From assembly GCA_016946835.1 (NCBI GenBank), contig JACVTC010000143.1:402501-445000 (forward strand): a DNA stretch of 42,500 nucleotides, written 5' to 3'. Of the stretch, positions 9,772-19,415 are shown piece after piece (the first letter of the stretch is position 1; each line of letters begins with the position of its first letter). This stretch comes from Neocallimastix lanati (nom. inval.). Its lineage: Eukaryota; Neocallimastigomycota; Neocallimastigomycetes; Neocallimastigales; Neocallimastigaceae. A program made the position numbers and the translations under genes. The notes under the pieces are model-generated. The model made no database searches. It was given only the letters and a program-made list of their open reading frames with translations, and was not told the DNA's origin.

Positions 9772-9784
9772 TAATTAATAAAGA

Positions 9785-12462
9785 TGAAACAAATTTGCTG
9801 CCAGTTTAAAAAAAAAAAAAAAAATTCAGAAAATAGACAAAACGGTACCAAGGATGATGGATATCCATATAAAGTAACACTTCCCTACTTAACAAATAGT
9901 TCCAGATAAGAATGGATCCAAATACGCCAAGTGGCAGAGGTTTTATATCTTGTGTAATCATGTCTCCCGTCAAGCTGTCCTCTGGAGATAATTCCTATAC
10001 TCATCCTGTTTCTTTAACAATTCTTGGAATCACTCCAGGTGTTCTGTAGGTAAATGTTCTATATTCCCACAAAGAAACATTCATTACAAGTTCGAAAAGG
10101 CATTCTCTGAAGTTTTTCACGTTGGCTTCAGAATCACATTAAATCATCCATCTATTCTTCTTGGAGACTTTAACATTAGCACCGCTGATTTTTACAAGAT
10201 AAATTAATCGACAAGTAACCTTGAGGAACTGGTTTTATTTTTTTTCGATTCATGGTTTACCTCTTTTATGAACTAGAGGAAGATATTCATCAGATATTGA
10301 TCATGTATTAGTCAACTAAAGTATGCTAGATAAAATAAAATATCAAGTGCTAATTTTATTGACTATTCTTCCATATCTGATCATAAACTGCTTAGTAGTT
10401 TATTGCAAGAAAACTATCTCAGATGACTCATTTTTTGTTACCAATAAATAAAAAAAATAAATAAATAAATTTGTTAGGTCGGATAGGTATAATTGTCTTG
10501 AACTAAGAACAATAATTAATAATCACAATAAAATTTAATATTCTCAGTATGGGAGGAATTAAGAAAAAAGAAAAATTTTCAGCATATTGTAGTGTTGAAA
10601 AGTTCATCAACAACTACTAAATTCTATTATTAAGGATCTATCAATTAATTACATCGTCAACAGAAATCAGAAAAGCAATATTTAGAATGACCCTGTAAAA
10701 ATTTATTGTCTTCAAAAAAAAAGTTAAAGCATTTAACGGTATAAATAAAAAAATCTGTATGTGATTTCAGTGAATTTGCTAAAATTATTGACCTGTATAA
10801 TAGATAAAGTGAATCAATTCATAAATAATGTAACGAAATTTAAAAAAAGAAAAAAAAAGGAATATTTATATTGTATAAAAATGGATGTTTCGTTAGCTCT
10901 TAAAAAAATAATTGTAGGAAAGCATGGAAATGGGAAAAAAAAAGTATGCAAAGCAAATATAAATAATCAATCATTCATAGTCTCTCATCCAATTAAAACC
11001 AATAATAATGAAATAGTGTTTTTCTACAGATGAACAATTGCAAATTTGGCATTCTCATTATAAATTCCTAGGGTTGGGATTCTTCAAGGTCATAGTCATT
11101 TTAAAGCATTTCTGGATAGATTCTGATGCACTTAAGAATTTGGGTAATCCAAGGTAACAAGAATAGGGGAAATTAACCAAGATATAAGCGAAAGCGATGA
11201 AGAAAATTAATGAAGCAATCTCATCTATCCATCTATCCTTTTTAACTTTAAAGCTCTTGAAGTCCTGATAGAATTTCAATGGAATTCTTCATAGTCTTTG
11301 ATTCCTGATAAAGATGATTCAAAAGAAAAATAGTAATATATTTCATTTAAATTTAAATGTCTCAAAACCTTAATCAATCTCATTTGGAATGGGTGTATTT
11401 TTCTATATCATGGAATAACGCATCGAAGATTTCTAATACATAAAAAGGGGTGATCCATCAGATTGTAATAACTATCGTAGCATCTCTCTTTTCAATAATA
11501 GATTAAAAAATGTGGTAAAAAAAATCATAGTTTATAGAATCTCTAAATATGGAATTGATAAAGGATTTATTAAATCAGAATAATTTGGATTTCATAACTG
11601 AGAAGAATATATAATTCTTTATACCTCATTAAAAATTATATGTCAAAAAACAAAAAATTTGAGAATAAAGATTCTTAACTTGCATTTTTTGGATCTTAAA
11701 AAAGCGTATGACTCTTTTTCCATATAAAATGTTTTAAGGAAGATTCATCATTTAGGTATTAGAGGTTAAGAGCTATAATTTTTATTGAAAGCTTATATTA
11801 TCTTCCAAAAACTTTGTGTAAGGGCGGATAGACCATTATCAGAATCATTTAGTATTAAAAAAAAAAAAAAAAAAGGTGTTCATCAAGGTTGTTCCCATCT
11901 CACTCAATTTTGTTTAACTTGTTCATTAATGACATTTTTTAATAAATGTGACGTGACTATTTTTAATCAATATTAGAATCTCGATTGGTGATATAAACGC
12001 TATTTCTGTGGAAATCTCTTTGCAGAAGACATTGTGTTATGTGTTCCAGCAAGATCTTAACTTTAAAGAAATTGTTAAAAATTAGCCAGTAAGTCGGTTA
12101 GAAATAATGAAAATGCAAATTTAATATCAATAAATTCACAAGTTTATTAGTACAAGGAGAAATTTCCAAATTTCTTAATAATAATGATCCTGCCTTTCAT
12201 CTTTCTTGAAAAGAATTATCTATAACGAATTGCTAGTCCTACCTAGGTGTACCGTTTTCAAATGATTTATAACTGAAACCTATCATACAGAGAATGAATA
12301 GTAAGGTTAGAAAAGCGCTTTACTCCATTAAAGGATTTTCTTAAGAATCTTCTCATATTCCTCTTCTCCTGTAAACGAAATGTTATTTTCTGCTGAAGCA
12401 ATTGGTAAAGATTTGTATAATGTACCTCTACTTGAATCAAATAAAGAAAGAATGAAGGGTAT
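9785..12462 (+). pseudogene. Decayed LINE, 5' portion: endonuclease and reverse transcriptase
   Basis: Many stops and frameshifts, but the motif order is unmistakable. APE endonuclease: LLGDFN at ~10157-10175, SSDIDHVLVN at ~10280-10318 and SDHKLL at ~10377-10395. Reverse transcriptase: KRGDPSDCNNYRSISL at ~11445-11491, FLDLKKAYDSF at ~11685-11720, a disrupted QGC/LFNLFINDIF block at ~11880-11945, the catalytic box FAEDIVLCVP at ~12019-12048 (expected F/Y-A-D-D, so one catalytic Asp is lost), and YLGVPFSND at ~12237-12265. The relic stops exactly at the gypsy-A insertion point and resumes at 21411: the codons either side of gypsy-A read on in one frame as ERMKG and IQTLVNTELF once one copy of the 5-bp duplication is removed. 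The first ~150 bases are not assignable. Confidence 0.85.
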
Positions 12463-12690
12463 TGTAAAGATATCTTTATATCTTTAATAAATTTATGTAA
12501 TTCATTATTACATTAATTTATGTATGAAATTTTTTCCACGATATCTTGAATAAAATTATGTAATTTACATTAATTTATGAATTAAAGCGTATTTCAATAA
12601 ATTTATGTAAACGAAAAATCATACATCAAATTTACGTACATGAATTAAATACTTTAAACAATTATTTCTCCTTAAATTAATAATTGAAAT

Positions 12691-13137
12691 GCCATGTTGG
12701 TCCAGTCGGTTAGGACGATACAGGTTACTGTAGAGGGCGGGGTTCGAATCCTCGGCATGGCACCAAATAATCGGATGAGGTTTCTATCCTGTGATATCAT
12801 GAGACCACACGTGATGTCCATAAGGCTTTCCCTCAGATGATTATTTCACCCAACCCTGATACTACGCTTTGAATTGAAGCATAGACCTTGATGATTGTAA
12901 AATTTCCAATCGCCAATGATTACACCCACTAGGGTGGAGTTAATGGTTCCGTTCTGATGCTCGTGGTCATTAGAGATATATGTAGGAACGTTAGGAATGC
13001 ATCTCCGGGCAGTGTGTAACGACGATTGAGAGCGGCGAAGCTGATACAGTATGCCAATAACTCATCACCTTACAGTTAATTAATATCTGTATGGCCATAT
13101 GGGAGATGGGTACCCATATGTGCAAGTCTATGTTTTT
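12691..13137 (+). mobile_element. tRNA-derived SINE
   Basis: A 447-bp insertion in the gypsy-A LTR, flanked by a perfect 14-bp duplication TTAATAATTGAAAT (12677-12690 and 13138-13151). The 5' ~75 bases fold like a tRNA: acceptor GCCATGT pairs with GCATGGC (7 bp, one G-T), the D-arm is GTCC/GGAC, and the T-arm is CGGGG-TTCGAAT-CCTCG, followed by ACC. The anticodon arm is degenerate (TACAG-GTTA-CTGTA, a four-base loop), so it is not a working tRNA. The remaining ~370 bases are tRNA-unrelated. They include the inverted repeat CATATGGG/CCCATATG near 13098-13122 and end in a T7 run. Its base composition is richer in G and C than everything around it. SINEs move using a partner LINE, and no 3'-end match to the LINE relics here is visible. 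The acceptor stem faintly recalls tRNA-His, but the parent tRNA is undetermined. Confidence 0.88.
12698..12751 (+). promoter_or_regulatory. SINE internal RNA polymerase III promoter (A and B boxes)
   Basis: The A box is TGGTCCAGTCGG (12698-12709), close to the TRGCNNAGYNGG consensus. The B box GGTTCGAATCC (12741-12751) is a perfect match to GGTTCGANTCC. Spacing is normal for a tRNA-type promoter, so the copy may still be transcribable. Confidence 0.8.
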
Positions 13138-13506
13138 TTAATAATTGAAATTTAAAATTATAAATTAGAACTTAAATTATTTAAATTTATATTTATTAAA
13201 TATGAAATTAAATAATTTAGTCACAAAAAATTCGCCAAATCTGTTATTGTTAAATTTTTATTTATTTAAATAGTATAGTTTAATATTATTAATAGTTTTT
13301 AGTTTAATTTTAAATTAGTTAAAATATTTAAATAGTTATAATAAAAAATAGTTATAATAAAAAATAGTTAATTAGAAAATTATACTATAATTAGTTTTAG
13401 TTTAAATATTTTATTATTTTATAAAATTAATTATTATTAATAATATTTAAATTGAATATATGTAAATTAAATTAATTTAATATATTAGAATATAATTAAG
13501 AAAAAA

Positions 13507-13552
13507 TATAAATATTGTAAATTTTCTTTAATTGAAAAAATGTAATTGTTAT
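13507..13552 (+). promoter_or_regulatory. gypsy-A promoter: TATA box and predicted transcript start
   Basis: TATAAATA at 13507 lies 35 bases before GTAATTGTTAT (13542-13552), the 11-mer complementary to the primer site at 13700. In self-priming elements the primer is the transcript's own 5' end, so 13542 is the predicted start. The same TATA-to-11-mer arrangement (35-37 bases) recurs at 20505/20540, 21237/21273, 26302/26338 and 30714/30751, and with a diverged 11-mer at 19985/20020. Confidence 0.75.
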
Positions 13553-13699
13553 TTTTTTTATAATTTGATAGTTCATAACATAATAAGAACTATTTAATAA
13601 AAGATTTTTAATAAACCAAATATTTTTAATAAAAAAGAATTTATTTTATAATAGTGTTTTTGTATTATTATAATCTGTTTTATCATAAAACACTTTATA

Positions 13700-13710
13700 A
13701 TAACAATTAC
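13700..13710 (+). promoter_or_regulatory. gypsy-A self-priming primer-binding site
   Basis: ATAACAATTAC follows the 5' LTR without a gap and is the exact reverse complement of GTAATTGTTAT at 13542-13552. The last LTR base adds a twelfth pair. Tf1 of fission yeast is known to use an 11-nt transcript-end/PBS pairing in place of a tRNA primer. Confidence 0.8.
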
Positions 13711-13750
13711 CCACTAAGGATTAATAAAACACGTTATAATAGTACAAAGA

Positions 13751-13843
13751 ACTACCATTTAGGAGACTACTGCTTAGAATAACTACCATTTAGGAGACTA
13801 CTGCTTAGAATAACTACTATTTAGGAGACAGCTGTTTAGAAAT
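13751..13843 (+). repeat. 31-bp tandem repeat in the gypsy-A leader
   Basis: Three units starting at 13751, 13782 and 13813, each ACTACCATTTAGGAGACTAC followed by TGCTTAGAATA; the third is diverged. They lie between the primer site and gag (leader 13711-14224). Function unknown. Confidence 0.85.
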
Positions 13844-14224
13844 ATCTACCGTTGGAATTAATTGTTTGTATAGTTTGGCTAATTATTTCGTATAATTAAT
13901 TGAGTGGCTTGAAGAATTCGCTTCTTTTATTTGAAGTGGCTAGTAGTATTCAAGTGTAGTAATAAAAGAGGCTTTCATCTTATGTTCACTTAACAGGTAG
14001 CTTTGAGAAATTTTATTTTTTTTAAAACAATTAAAAGAAATAAAAAATTTTTAATTATAATATTTGTCAGCATATATCGAATAACACCCCTTCAATTGGA
14101 TTGCGTTGTTTCGATTTTGCGATAATTATAATTAAAATAAATTGTTTTAAGTAATTATTTTATTATATTTCTCAAAGTAGAAGAATTACAACGAATTTTT
14201 AATAACTTAAATTTAGAAGAAAAT

Positions 14225-17200
14225 ATGGAGCAAAACCAAGGTTCTCCATTAAAAGTGGTTAACGACCCACCAATTTTCTCGGGTCGAAGGAAGGAATTAG
14301 ATGGATTCTTAACGAGAGTGGACCTTGCAATCGAAGCCAATCCTAACAGATTCCAAAATGATGATTCTAGAGTCCGTTTTCTAATGTCCTACCTCATTGG
14401 AAGACCTCTTAAATGGGCTTCTTGCCTCCGAAGGAATAATAACGAAGTTATCCATAATTATGATAATTTCGTTCAAGAACTTAGAAACAACTATGGGGAC
14501 CCAAACTTAGAGTCTATTGTTGCTAACGGAAAGTTATGCAACATCAAACAAAGAAGCTACGGAAGAGTGTTGGAATACATTACTGAATTCCAACGAATAA
14601 GCCAGAACTCGGATTTCAATGAGCCTGCTAAGATTTATATGTTCATTAGGGGTTTACATTTCAAACTTAGACAACAACTCGCTACTGTTAACCCAAATCC
14701 AAATAATTTAAATAGATTAATCAATGATGTAATAGCAAATGAAAACCTCTCCAAACGTCAGGATATTAATGAATTCTATATTAGAAATCGTAATCAGCCT
14801 AGTTTTTCCCATTCTGCTCCAAGAGATGATCCCATGGAAGTTGACTTGTATAGGATCAAACAAGGGTATAGAGATGTGAGATATTTCCCCTCTCACAAGT
14901 CACTGTATGTAGAAAATACAAAAAATTATGATGAAGAAAGAAGAAAAGGCTTGTGTTTTCTTTGCAAACAGCCAGGTCACTTACAATTTAATTGTCCCAA
15001 CAGAAAAAGGCCAAAAGGGTTGAAGATGATTAATAAAAAGAATGAAAATAATAACCAATCTTCCGCTACTTTGAGAAGAATCAGAAGAATCTTGGATAAT
15101 GAAAATGTTCATAAGGTTAGGGAGATTATTGAAGCTGAAAATTCTCTTATTAACCAGAAAAACAATATACTAACTTTTCATATAAAAACTAACAATATTG
15201 AAGAAGTTCCGGTTAGAGTTCTCATCGACTCTGGGTCTGATTTGAACTTTATCCACCCTAGTTTCGTCCGGGCATCTGGTATCGAATCTTCAAAAACTGA
15301 AAAATCTTTTAAAGTTACTGGCCAGGGTAACGGTATTCGTACAGTCTACAAAGAAACGGAGAAGTGCATTCTTCGTTTCAGGAATCATTTTGAAGTATTA
15401 AAATTTTACGTTTTAGAAATTCCTGATGTTGATGTAATTCTAGGTCTACCATGGATCGAAAAGCATTGTCCATTGAACTACCATGATGCAAGAAAGATCA
15501 CCTTTGGTTCTAGCTATTGTGCTTCTCACTGTAACCATGGAAAGAGGAAAAGAAGAGGTAAGAAAAGAAATAATAGAAAAAACAAATACAAACTCATAAC
15601 TACTGAAGACTTAATAAAGGAAGAAGAGATGCCTAAGGACATTCCTATTCCCTCTTTGAAAAGAAAGTATGCCTGGGAATCCGATGAAGAAAAAGATGAT
15701 GCTGAATACGTTAGAGGCCGCCGTGTTAAAACAATTAACGAGTCCGATGATAGTGATTTAGAAGATAATTTTATGAATGAGTTTATTAGTGATAGTGAAT
15801 TAAATTGTATTTTTAATAATAGTGATATTTCTAATTCATGTAAAAATGATAATTCATGTAATAAAAATTTTTCATGTAATAATATAAAAAGTTTAAATAA
15901 AAATAAAAAATTGGTCGCCGAACCAACAAACTATTTTAGTAAGTGTTTTGATAATTTTAATTATTCGTACCATAAATTGAAATCAAGTGAAATTGATTCT
16001 TTAGTTGATAGTTTTAATTGTTACATTGATGTTGATATTAAAAGATGTAATTGTATTAAGAAAATACGAAAGGACAAATTTAAAATTAAATTAAATAATA
16101 ATAAATCTATTGTAATTCCTTCCCATTGTTTAGATTTTGCCGCAGTCTTTAATGAAAGAAATTGTGATGTGTTGCCACCACATCGTGAGTATGATTGTGA
16201 AATTAAATTAAAGGATAATTCTAATTTATTTTATGGTCCTATTTATCCTTTAACAGAAACAGAAAGGGACGAATTAAAAAAGTATCTTAAAGAAAATTTA
16301 GAAAAAGGTTTCATTAGGAAATCTACGTCCCCAGCTGGTGCTCCTATTTTATTTGTTAGAAAAAAGGATGGCACCTTAAGATTATGTATTGATTATAGGA
16401 AGCTGAATGATATGACAATTAGAAATTCATATCCCCTCCCTTTAATCGGTGATTTATTAGATAGAGTTAAGGGTGCTAAGTATTTTACTAAGTTAGATTT
16501 AAAGTCAGCTTATAACTTAGTAAGAATTAAAGAAGGTGACGAGTACAAAACTGCCTTTCGAACTCGTTATGGGCATTTTGAATACCTCGTCATGCCTTTC
16601 GGGCTAAAGAATGCCCCTGCAACATTTCAACATTTTATTAATGATGTTCTCAGCGATTATTTGGATGATTTTGTTATTTCCTATATTGATGATATTCTTA
16701 TATATTCCAATAGTCTTGAAGAACACCATGAACATGTAAGAAAAGTTTTAAGAAAACTACTCGATAATAAGTTATATGTTAATTTAGAAAAATGTGAATT
16801 TGATGTTACAAAAACCACATTTCTTGGTTTTGTTTTATCACAAGATGGACTCGAAATGGATAAAGAAAAAGTAAAAGCTATTCTTGATTGGCCAATCCCT
16901 ACTACAGTAAAAGAAGTTCAATCTTTTATAGGTTTAAGTAATTATTACAGAATTTTCATTAAAGATTTCGCTAAAATCGCTAATCCTCTACACAAGCTTA
17001 CAAGAAAAAATGTTCCTTTTAATTGGGGTCCTGATCAACAGAAAGCTTTTGATAAACTTAAAGAACTTTTTACTTCTGCACCTATCCTCAGACATCTTGA
17101 TAGTAATAAGCCTTTTATTGTAGAAACTGATGCTAGCAATTTTGCGGTTGGTGCTATTCTCTCTCAAGAATTTGAAGGACAACTTCATCCCATTGCTTTT

Positions 17201-19147
17201 ATCTCTACGAGCTTAACTAAGTCTCAACGTAACTATCAGATTTATGACAAAGAATTACTTGCCATAAAAGTTGCTCTCGAAGAATGGCGTCATTATTTGG
17301 AAGGTGCTCGTCATCAATTCATTATCTATACTGATCATAAGAACCTTACTTTCCCTCGGAAACCTGAAATGCTTTCTCAACGTCAAATTAGATGGTATGA
17401 ATTCTTATCAAGATTTGATTTTAAACTTGTTTATCGTGCTGGTAAAAAATCTGGTAAACCTGATCTACTTTCAAGACGTAGTGATTATTTATTTGCTAAT
17501 AACTCTCGCTCCATTTCTTGTTGTGTTATTAACTGTATTGATAGTAAGAAAGATTCTTTGATAAACTCCATATTAGCTTCCTTAAAGGATGATGATCTTT
17601 TTATTCGTATTTCTAAATTCATTAGTGATGATAAAATTGATAATGCTCCAATTAAAAATATTGATAAAATTTCCTTTGATAAAGAAGGTTTTCTTCTATT
17701 TGATAATCTAATTTATGTTCATAAATGCCTCCGTACTAGAGTTCTTGAATTGCATCACGATTCTGTTTCAGCTGGTCATTTTGGCATCAATAAAACTGTT
17801 GAACTTATTTCTCGCAATTTCTGGTGGCCTAAATTACATAATGATGTAAAGAAATTCATTAAGTCTTGTGAAACTTGTTGTAAATCCAAAATTCCAAGAC
17901 ATAAGCCTTATGGATTGTTATCTCCACTTTCTACTCCTAATAGAGCTTGGTCTGACATCTCTATGGATTTTATTGTCGAATTACCAAAATCCAAAGATAT
18001 GACCACTATTATGGTTGTGGTGGATCGTTTAACTAAAATGGCTCATTTTATTCCTTTTAGATGTTTACCTACTGCTGCTATTGCTGCCGATTCTTTTATT
18101 AATAATATTTTTAAGCTTCATGGTTTTCCGGATTCGATCATTTCTGACCGTGGTACTCAATTCACTTCAGATTTCTGGAATCGGTTATGTTCACTTCTTG
18201 ATATCAATCACTCATTTTCCACTGCTAACCATCCCCAAACAGATGGTCAAACGGAGAGGGTGAACGCGATATTGGAACAATATCTACGTTGCTTCATTAA
18301 TGATAGACAAAATAACTGGGTTGATCTTTTACCTTTTGCTGAATTCTCTTACAATAATACTTTGCAACAGTCTATAAATCAATCACCTTTTTTTGCTAAT
18401 TACGGTTTTAATCCAAAATTTAATCCAGAAATTCCTTCAAGTGATAGACCTCATAGAGCTGATAGAAGAATTTTAGATATAAGTAGAAATATAAAATTTT
18501 TAAAAGAAAATTTAAATAAGGCTAAAGCAACTTACAAAAAGTACGCCGATATGAAGAGAATCGAACCTCCTGAATTTAAAATTGGTAACAAAGTGTGGTT
18601 ACTCAAAGGGAATATTATAAATAATAAAAATACTAAAAGAAAATTGTCTGACCAAATGATAGGTCCTTTTCGAATTATTAGAAAAGTCAGCGATTTAGCT
18701 TACGAGTTAGAATTACCTAGTAATATTCGTTGTCATCCTGTCTTTCATGTTTCATTGCTTGAGCCATATCATGAAAATGATTATAAAGATAGAATTTTAA
18801 AACGTAGAAAGAACATACAACTCACTACAGACAGTACTGATAGAATTCCTGAAAAAATAATAAAGAAGAAGACTTACAATGGAAAAAATCATTATTTAAT
18901 AAGATGGAAAGGTCTTGATTCTAATGATGATACTTGGATTGAAGAAGATCAAATCTTAGATCAACAACTGATTCAGGAATATTTCAGAAAACTTAGGAAA
19001 GACAAAAAGAAAATTAATAATGAAACTTATGTTAACAATGATGAATCAAATGAGTATATTGTTCGCCATAGATTTCAACCATTCGTGATTAATCTTCCTT
19101 CAAGTAATAAATCTCGCAGGAGCTCGACTTACAGGGCGAGATTGTAA
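14225..19147 (+). CDS. gypsy-A Gag-Pol polyprotein with chromodomain
   Basis: 1640 codons, uninterrupted. Gag occupies ~1-240, with the zinc knuckle CFLCKQPGHLQFNC at ~243-256. Protease: VLIDSGSDLNF at ~332. An acidic and Asn-rich linker at ~470-600 leads to reverse transcriptase (LCIDYRKLN, KLDLKSAYN, MPFGLKNAPATFQ, YIDDILIYS at ~820). RNase H: ETDAS at ~965, YDKELLA, TDHKNL, PDLLSR. Integrase: zinc domain HH..CETCC from ~1177, then catalytic D (MDFIVELP, ~1248), D (SDRGTQF, ~1305) and E (GQTERVN, ~1342) in D-x35-E spacing, then the GPF module (IGPFRII). The C-terminal chromodomain at ~1540-1590 contains YLIRWKGLDSNDDTWIEE, a module known to direct integration to marked chromatin. Gag and Pol are in one frame, as in Tf1. 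The stop TAA is bases 3-5 of the 3' LTR. All catalytic residues are present, so it is probably autonomous. Confidence 0.97.
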   Translation: MEQNQGSPLKVVNDPPIFSGRRKELDGFLTRVDLAIEANPNRFQNDDSRVRFLMSYLIGRPLKWASCLRRNNNEVIHNYDNFVQELRNNYGDPNLESIVANGKLCNIKQRSYGRVLEYITEFQRISQNSDFNEPAKIYMFIRGLHFKLRQQLATVNPNPNNLNRLINDVIANENLSKRQDINEFYIRNRNQPSFSHSAPRDDPMEVDLYRIKQGYRDVRYFPSHKSLYVENTKNYDEERRKGLCFLCKQPGHLQFNCPNRKRPKGLKMINKKNENNNQSSATLRRIRRILDNENVHKVREIIEAENSLINQKNNILTFHIKTNNIEEVPVRVLIDSGSDLNFIHPSFVRASGIESSKTEKSFKVTGQGNGIRTVYKETEKCILRFRNHFEVLKFYVLEIPDVDVILGLPWIEKHCPLNYHDARKITFGSSYCASHCNHGKRKRRGKKRNNRKNKYKLITTEDLIKEEEMPKDIPIPSLKRKYAWESDEEKDDAEYVRGRRVKTINESDDSDLEDNFMNEFISDSELNCIFNNSDISNSCKNDNSCNKNFSCNNIKSLNKNKKLVAEPTNYFSKCFDNFNYSYHKLKSSEIDSLVDSFNCYIDVDIKRCNCIKKIRKDKFKIKLNNNKSIVIPSHCLDFAAVFNERNCDVLPPHREYDCEIKLKDNSNLFYGPIYPLTETERDELKKYLKENLEKGFIRKSTSPAGAPILFVRKKDGTLRLCIDYRKLNDMTIRNSYPLPLIGDLLDRVKGAKYFTKLDLKSAYNLVRIKEGDEYKTAFRTRYGHFEYLVMPFGLKNAPATFQHFINDVLSDYLDDFVISYIDDILIYSNSLEEHHEHVRKVLRKLLDNKLYVNLEKCEFDVTKTTFLGFVLSQDGLEMDKEKVKAILDWPIPTTVKEVQSFIGLSNYYRIFIKDFAKIANPLHKLTRKNVPFNWGPDQQKAFDKLKELFTSAPILRHLDSNKPFIVETDASNFAVGAILSQEFEGQLHPIAFISTSLTKSQRNYQIYDKELLAIKVALEEWRHYLEGARHQFIIYTDHKNLTFPRKPEMLSQRQIRWYEFLSRFDFKLVYRAGKKSGKPDLLSRRSDYLFANNSRSISCCVINCIDSKKDSLINSILASLKDDDLFIRISKFISDDKIDNAPIKNIDKISFDKEGFLLFDNLIYVHKCLRTRVLELHHDSVSAGHFGINKTVELISRNFWWPKLHNDVKKFIKSCETCCKSKIPRHKPYGLLSPLSTPNRAWSDISMDFIVELPKSKDMTTIMVVVDRLTKMAHFIPFRCLPTAAIAADSFINNIFKLHGFPDSIISDRGTQFTSDFWNRLCSLLDINHSFSTANHPQTDGQTERVNAILEQYLRCFINDRQNNWVDLLPFAEFSYNNTLQQSINQSPFFANYGFNPKFNPEIPSSDRPHRADRRILDISRNIKFLKENLNKAKATYKKYADMKRIEPPEFKIGNKVWLLKGNIINNKNTKRKLSDQMIGPFRIIRKVSDLAYELELPSNIRCHPVFHVSLLEPYHENDYKDRILKRRKNIQLTTDSTDRIPEKIIKKKTYNGKNHYLIRWKGLDSNDDTWIEEDQILDQQLIQEYFRKLRKDKKKINNETYVNNDESNEYIVRHRFQPFVINLPSSNKSRRSSTYRARL

Positions 19148-19415
19148 AGATATCTTTATATCTTTAATAAATTTATGTAATTCATTATTACATTAATTTA
19201 TGTATGAAATTTTTTCCACGATATCTTGAATAAAATTATGTAATTTACATTAATTTATGAATTAAAGCATATTTCAATAAATTTATGTAAACGAAAAATC
19301 ATACATCAAATTTACGTACATGAATTAAATACTTTAAATAATTATTTCTCCTTAAATTAATAATTGAAATTTAAAATTATAAATTAGAACTTAAATTATT
19401 TAAATTTATATTTAT

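Larger units (their letters stand above)
12463..13699 (+). repeat. gypsy-A 5' LTR, interrupted by a SINE
   Basis: Starts TGTAAAG and ends CTTTATA. Removing the SINE and one 14-bp duplication leaves 776 bp, against 777 bp for the 3' LTR. The outer edge forms a hairpin AAAGATAT-CTTT-ATATCTTT (12466-12485). The end at CTTTATA, not a CA, is fixed independently by the target duplications of this element and of the solo LTR at 25719. Confidence 0.93.

Noticed and set aside
10761-11033. 90-codon open frame in the LINE region.
   Set aside because: Lys/Asn-rich, in a decayed LINE between endonuclease and RT motifs; no family signal of its own.
12691-12763. A functional tRNA gene at the SINE head.
   Set aside because: Acceptor, D and T arms are good, but the anticodon arm has only a 4-base loop, and the sequence is the start of a 447-bp insertion with target duplications.
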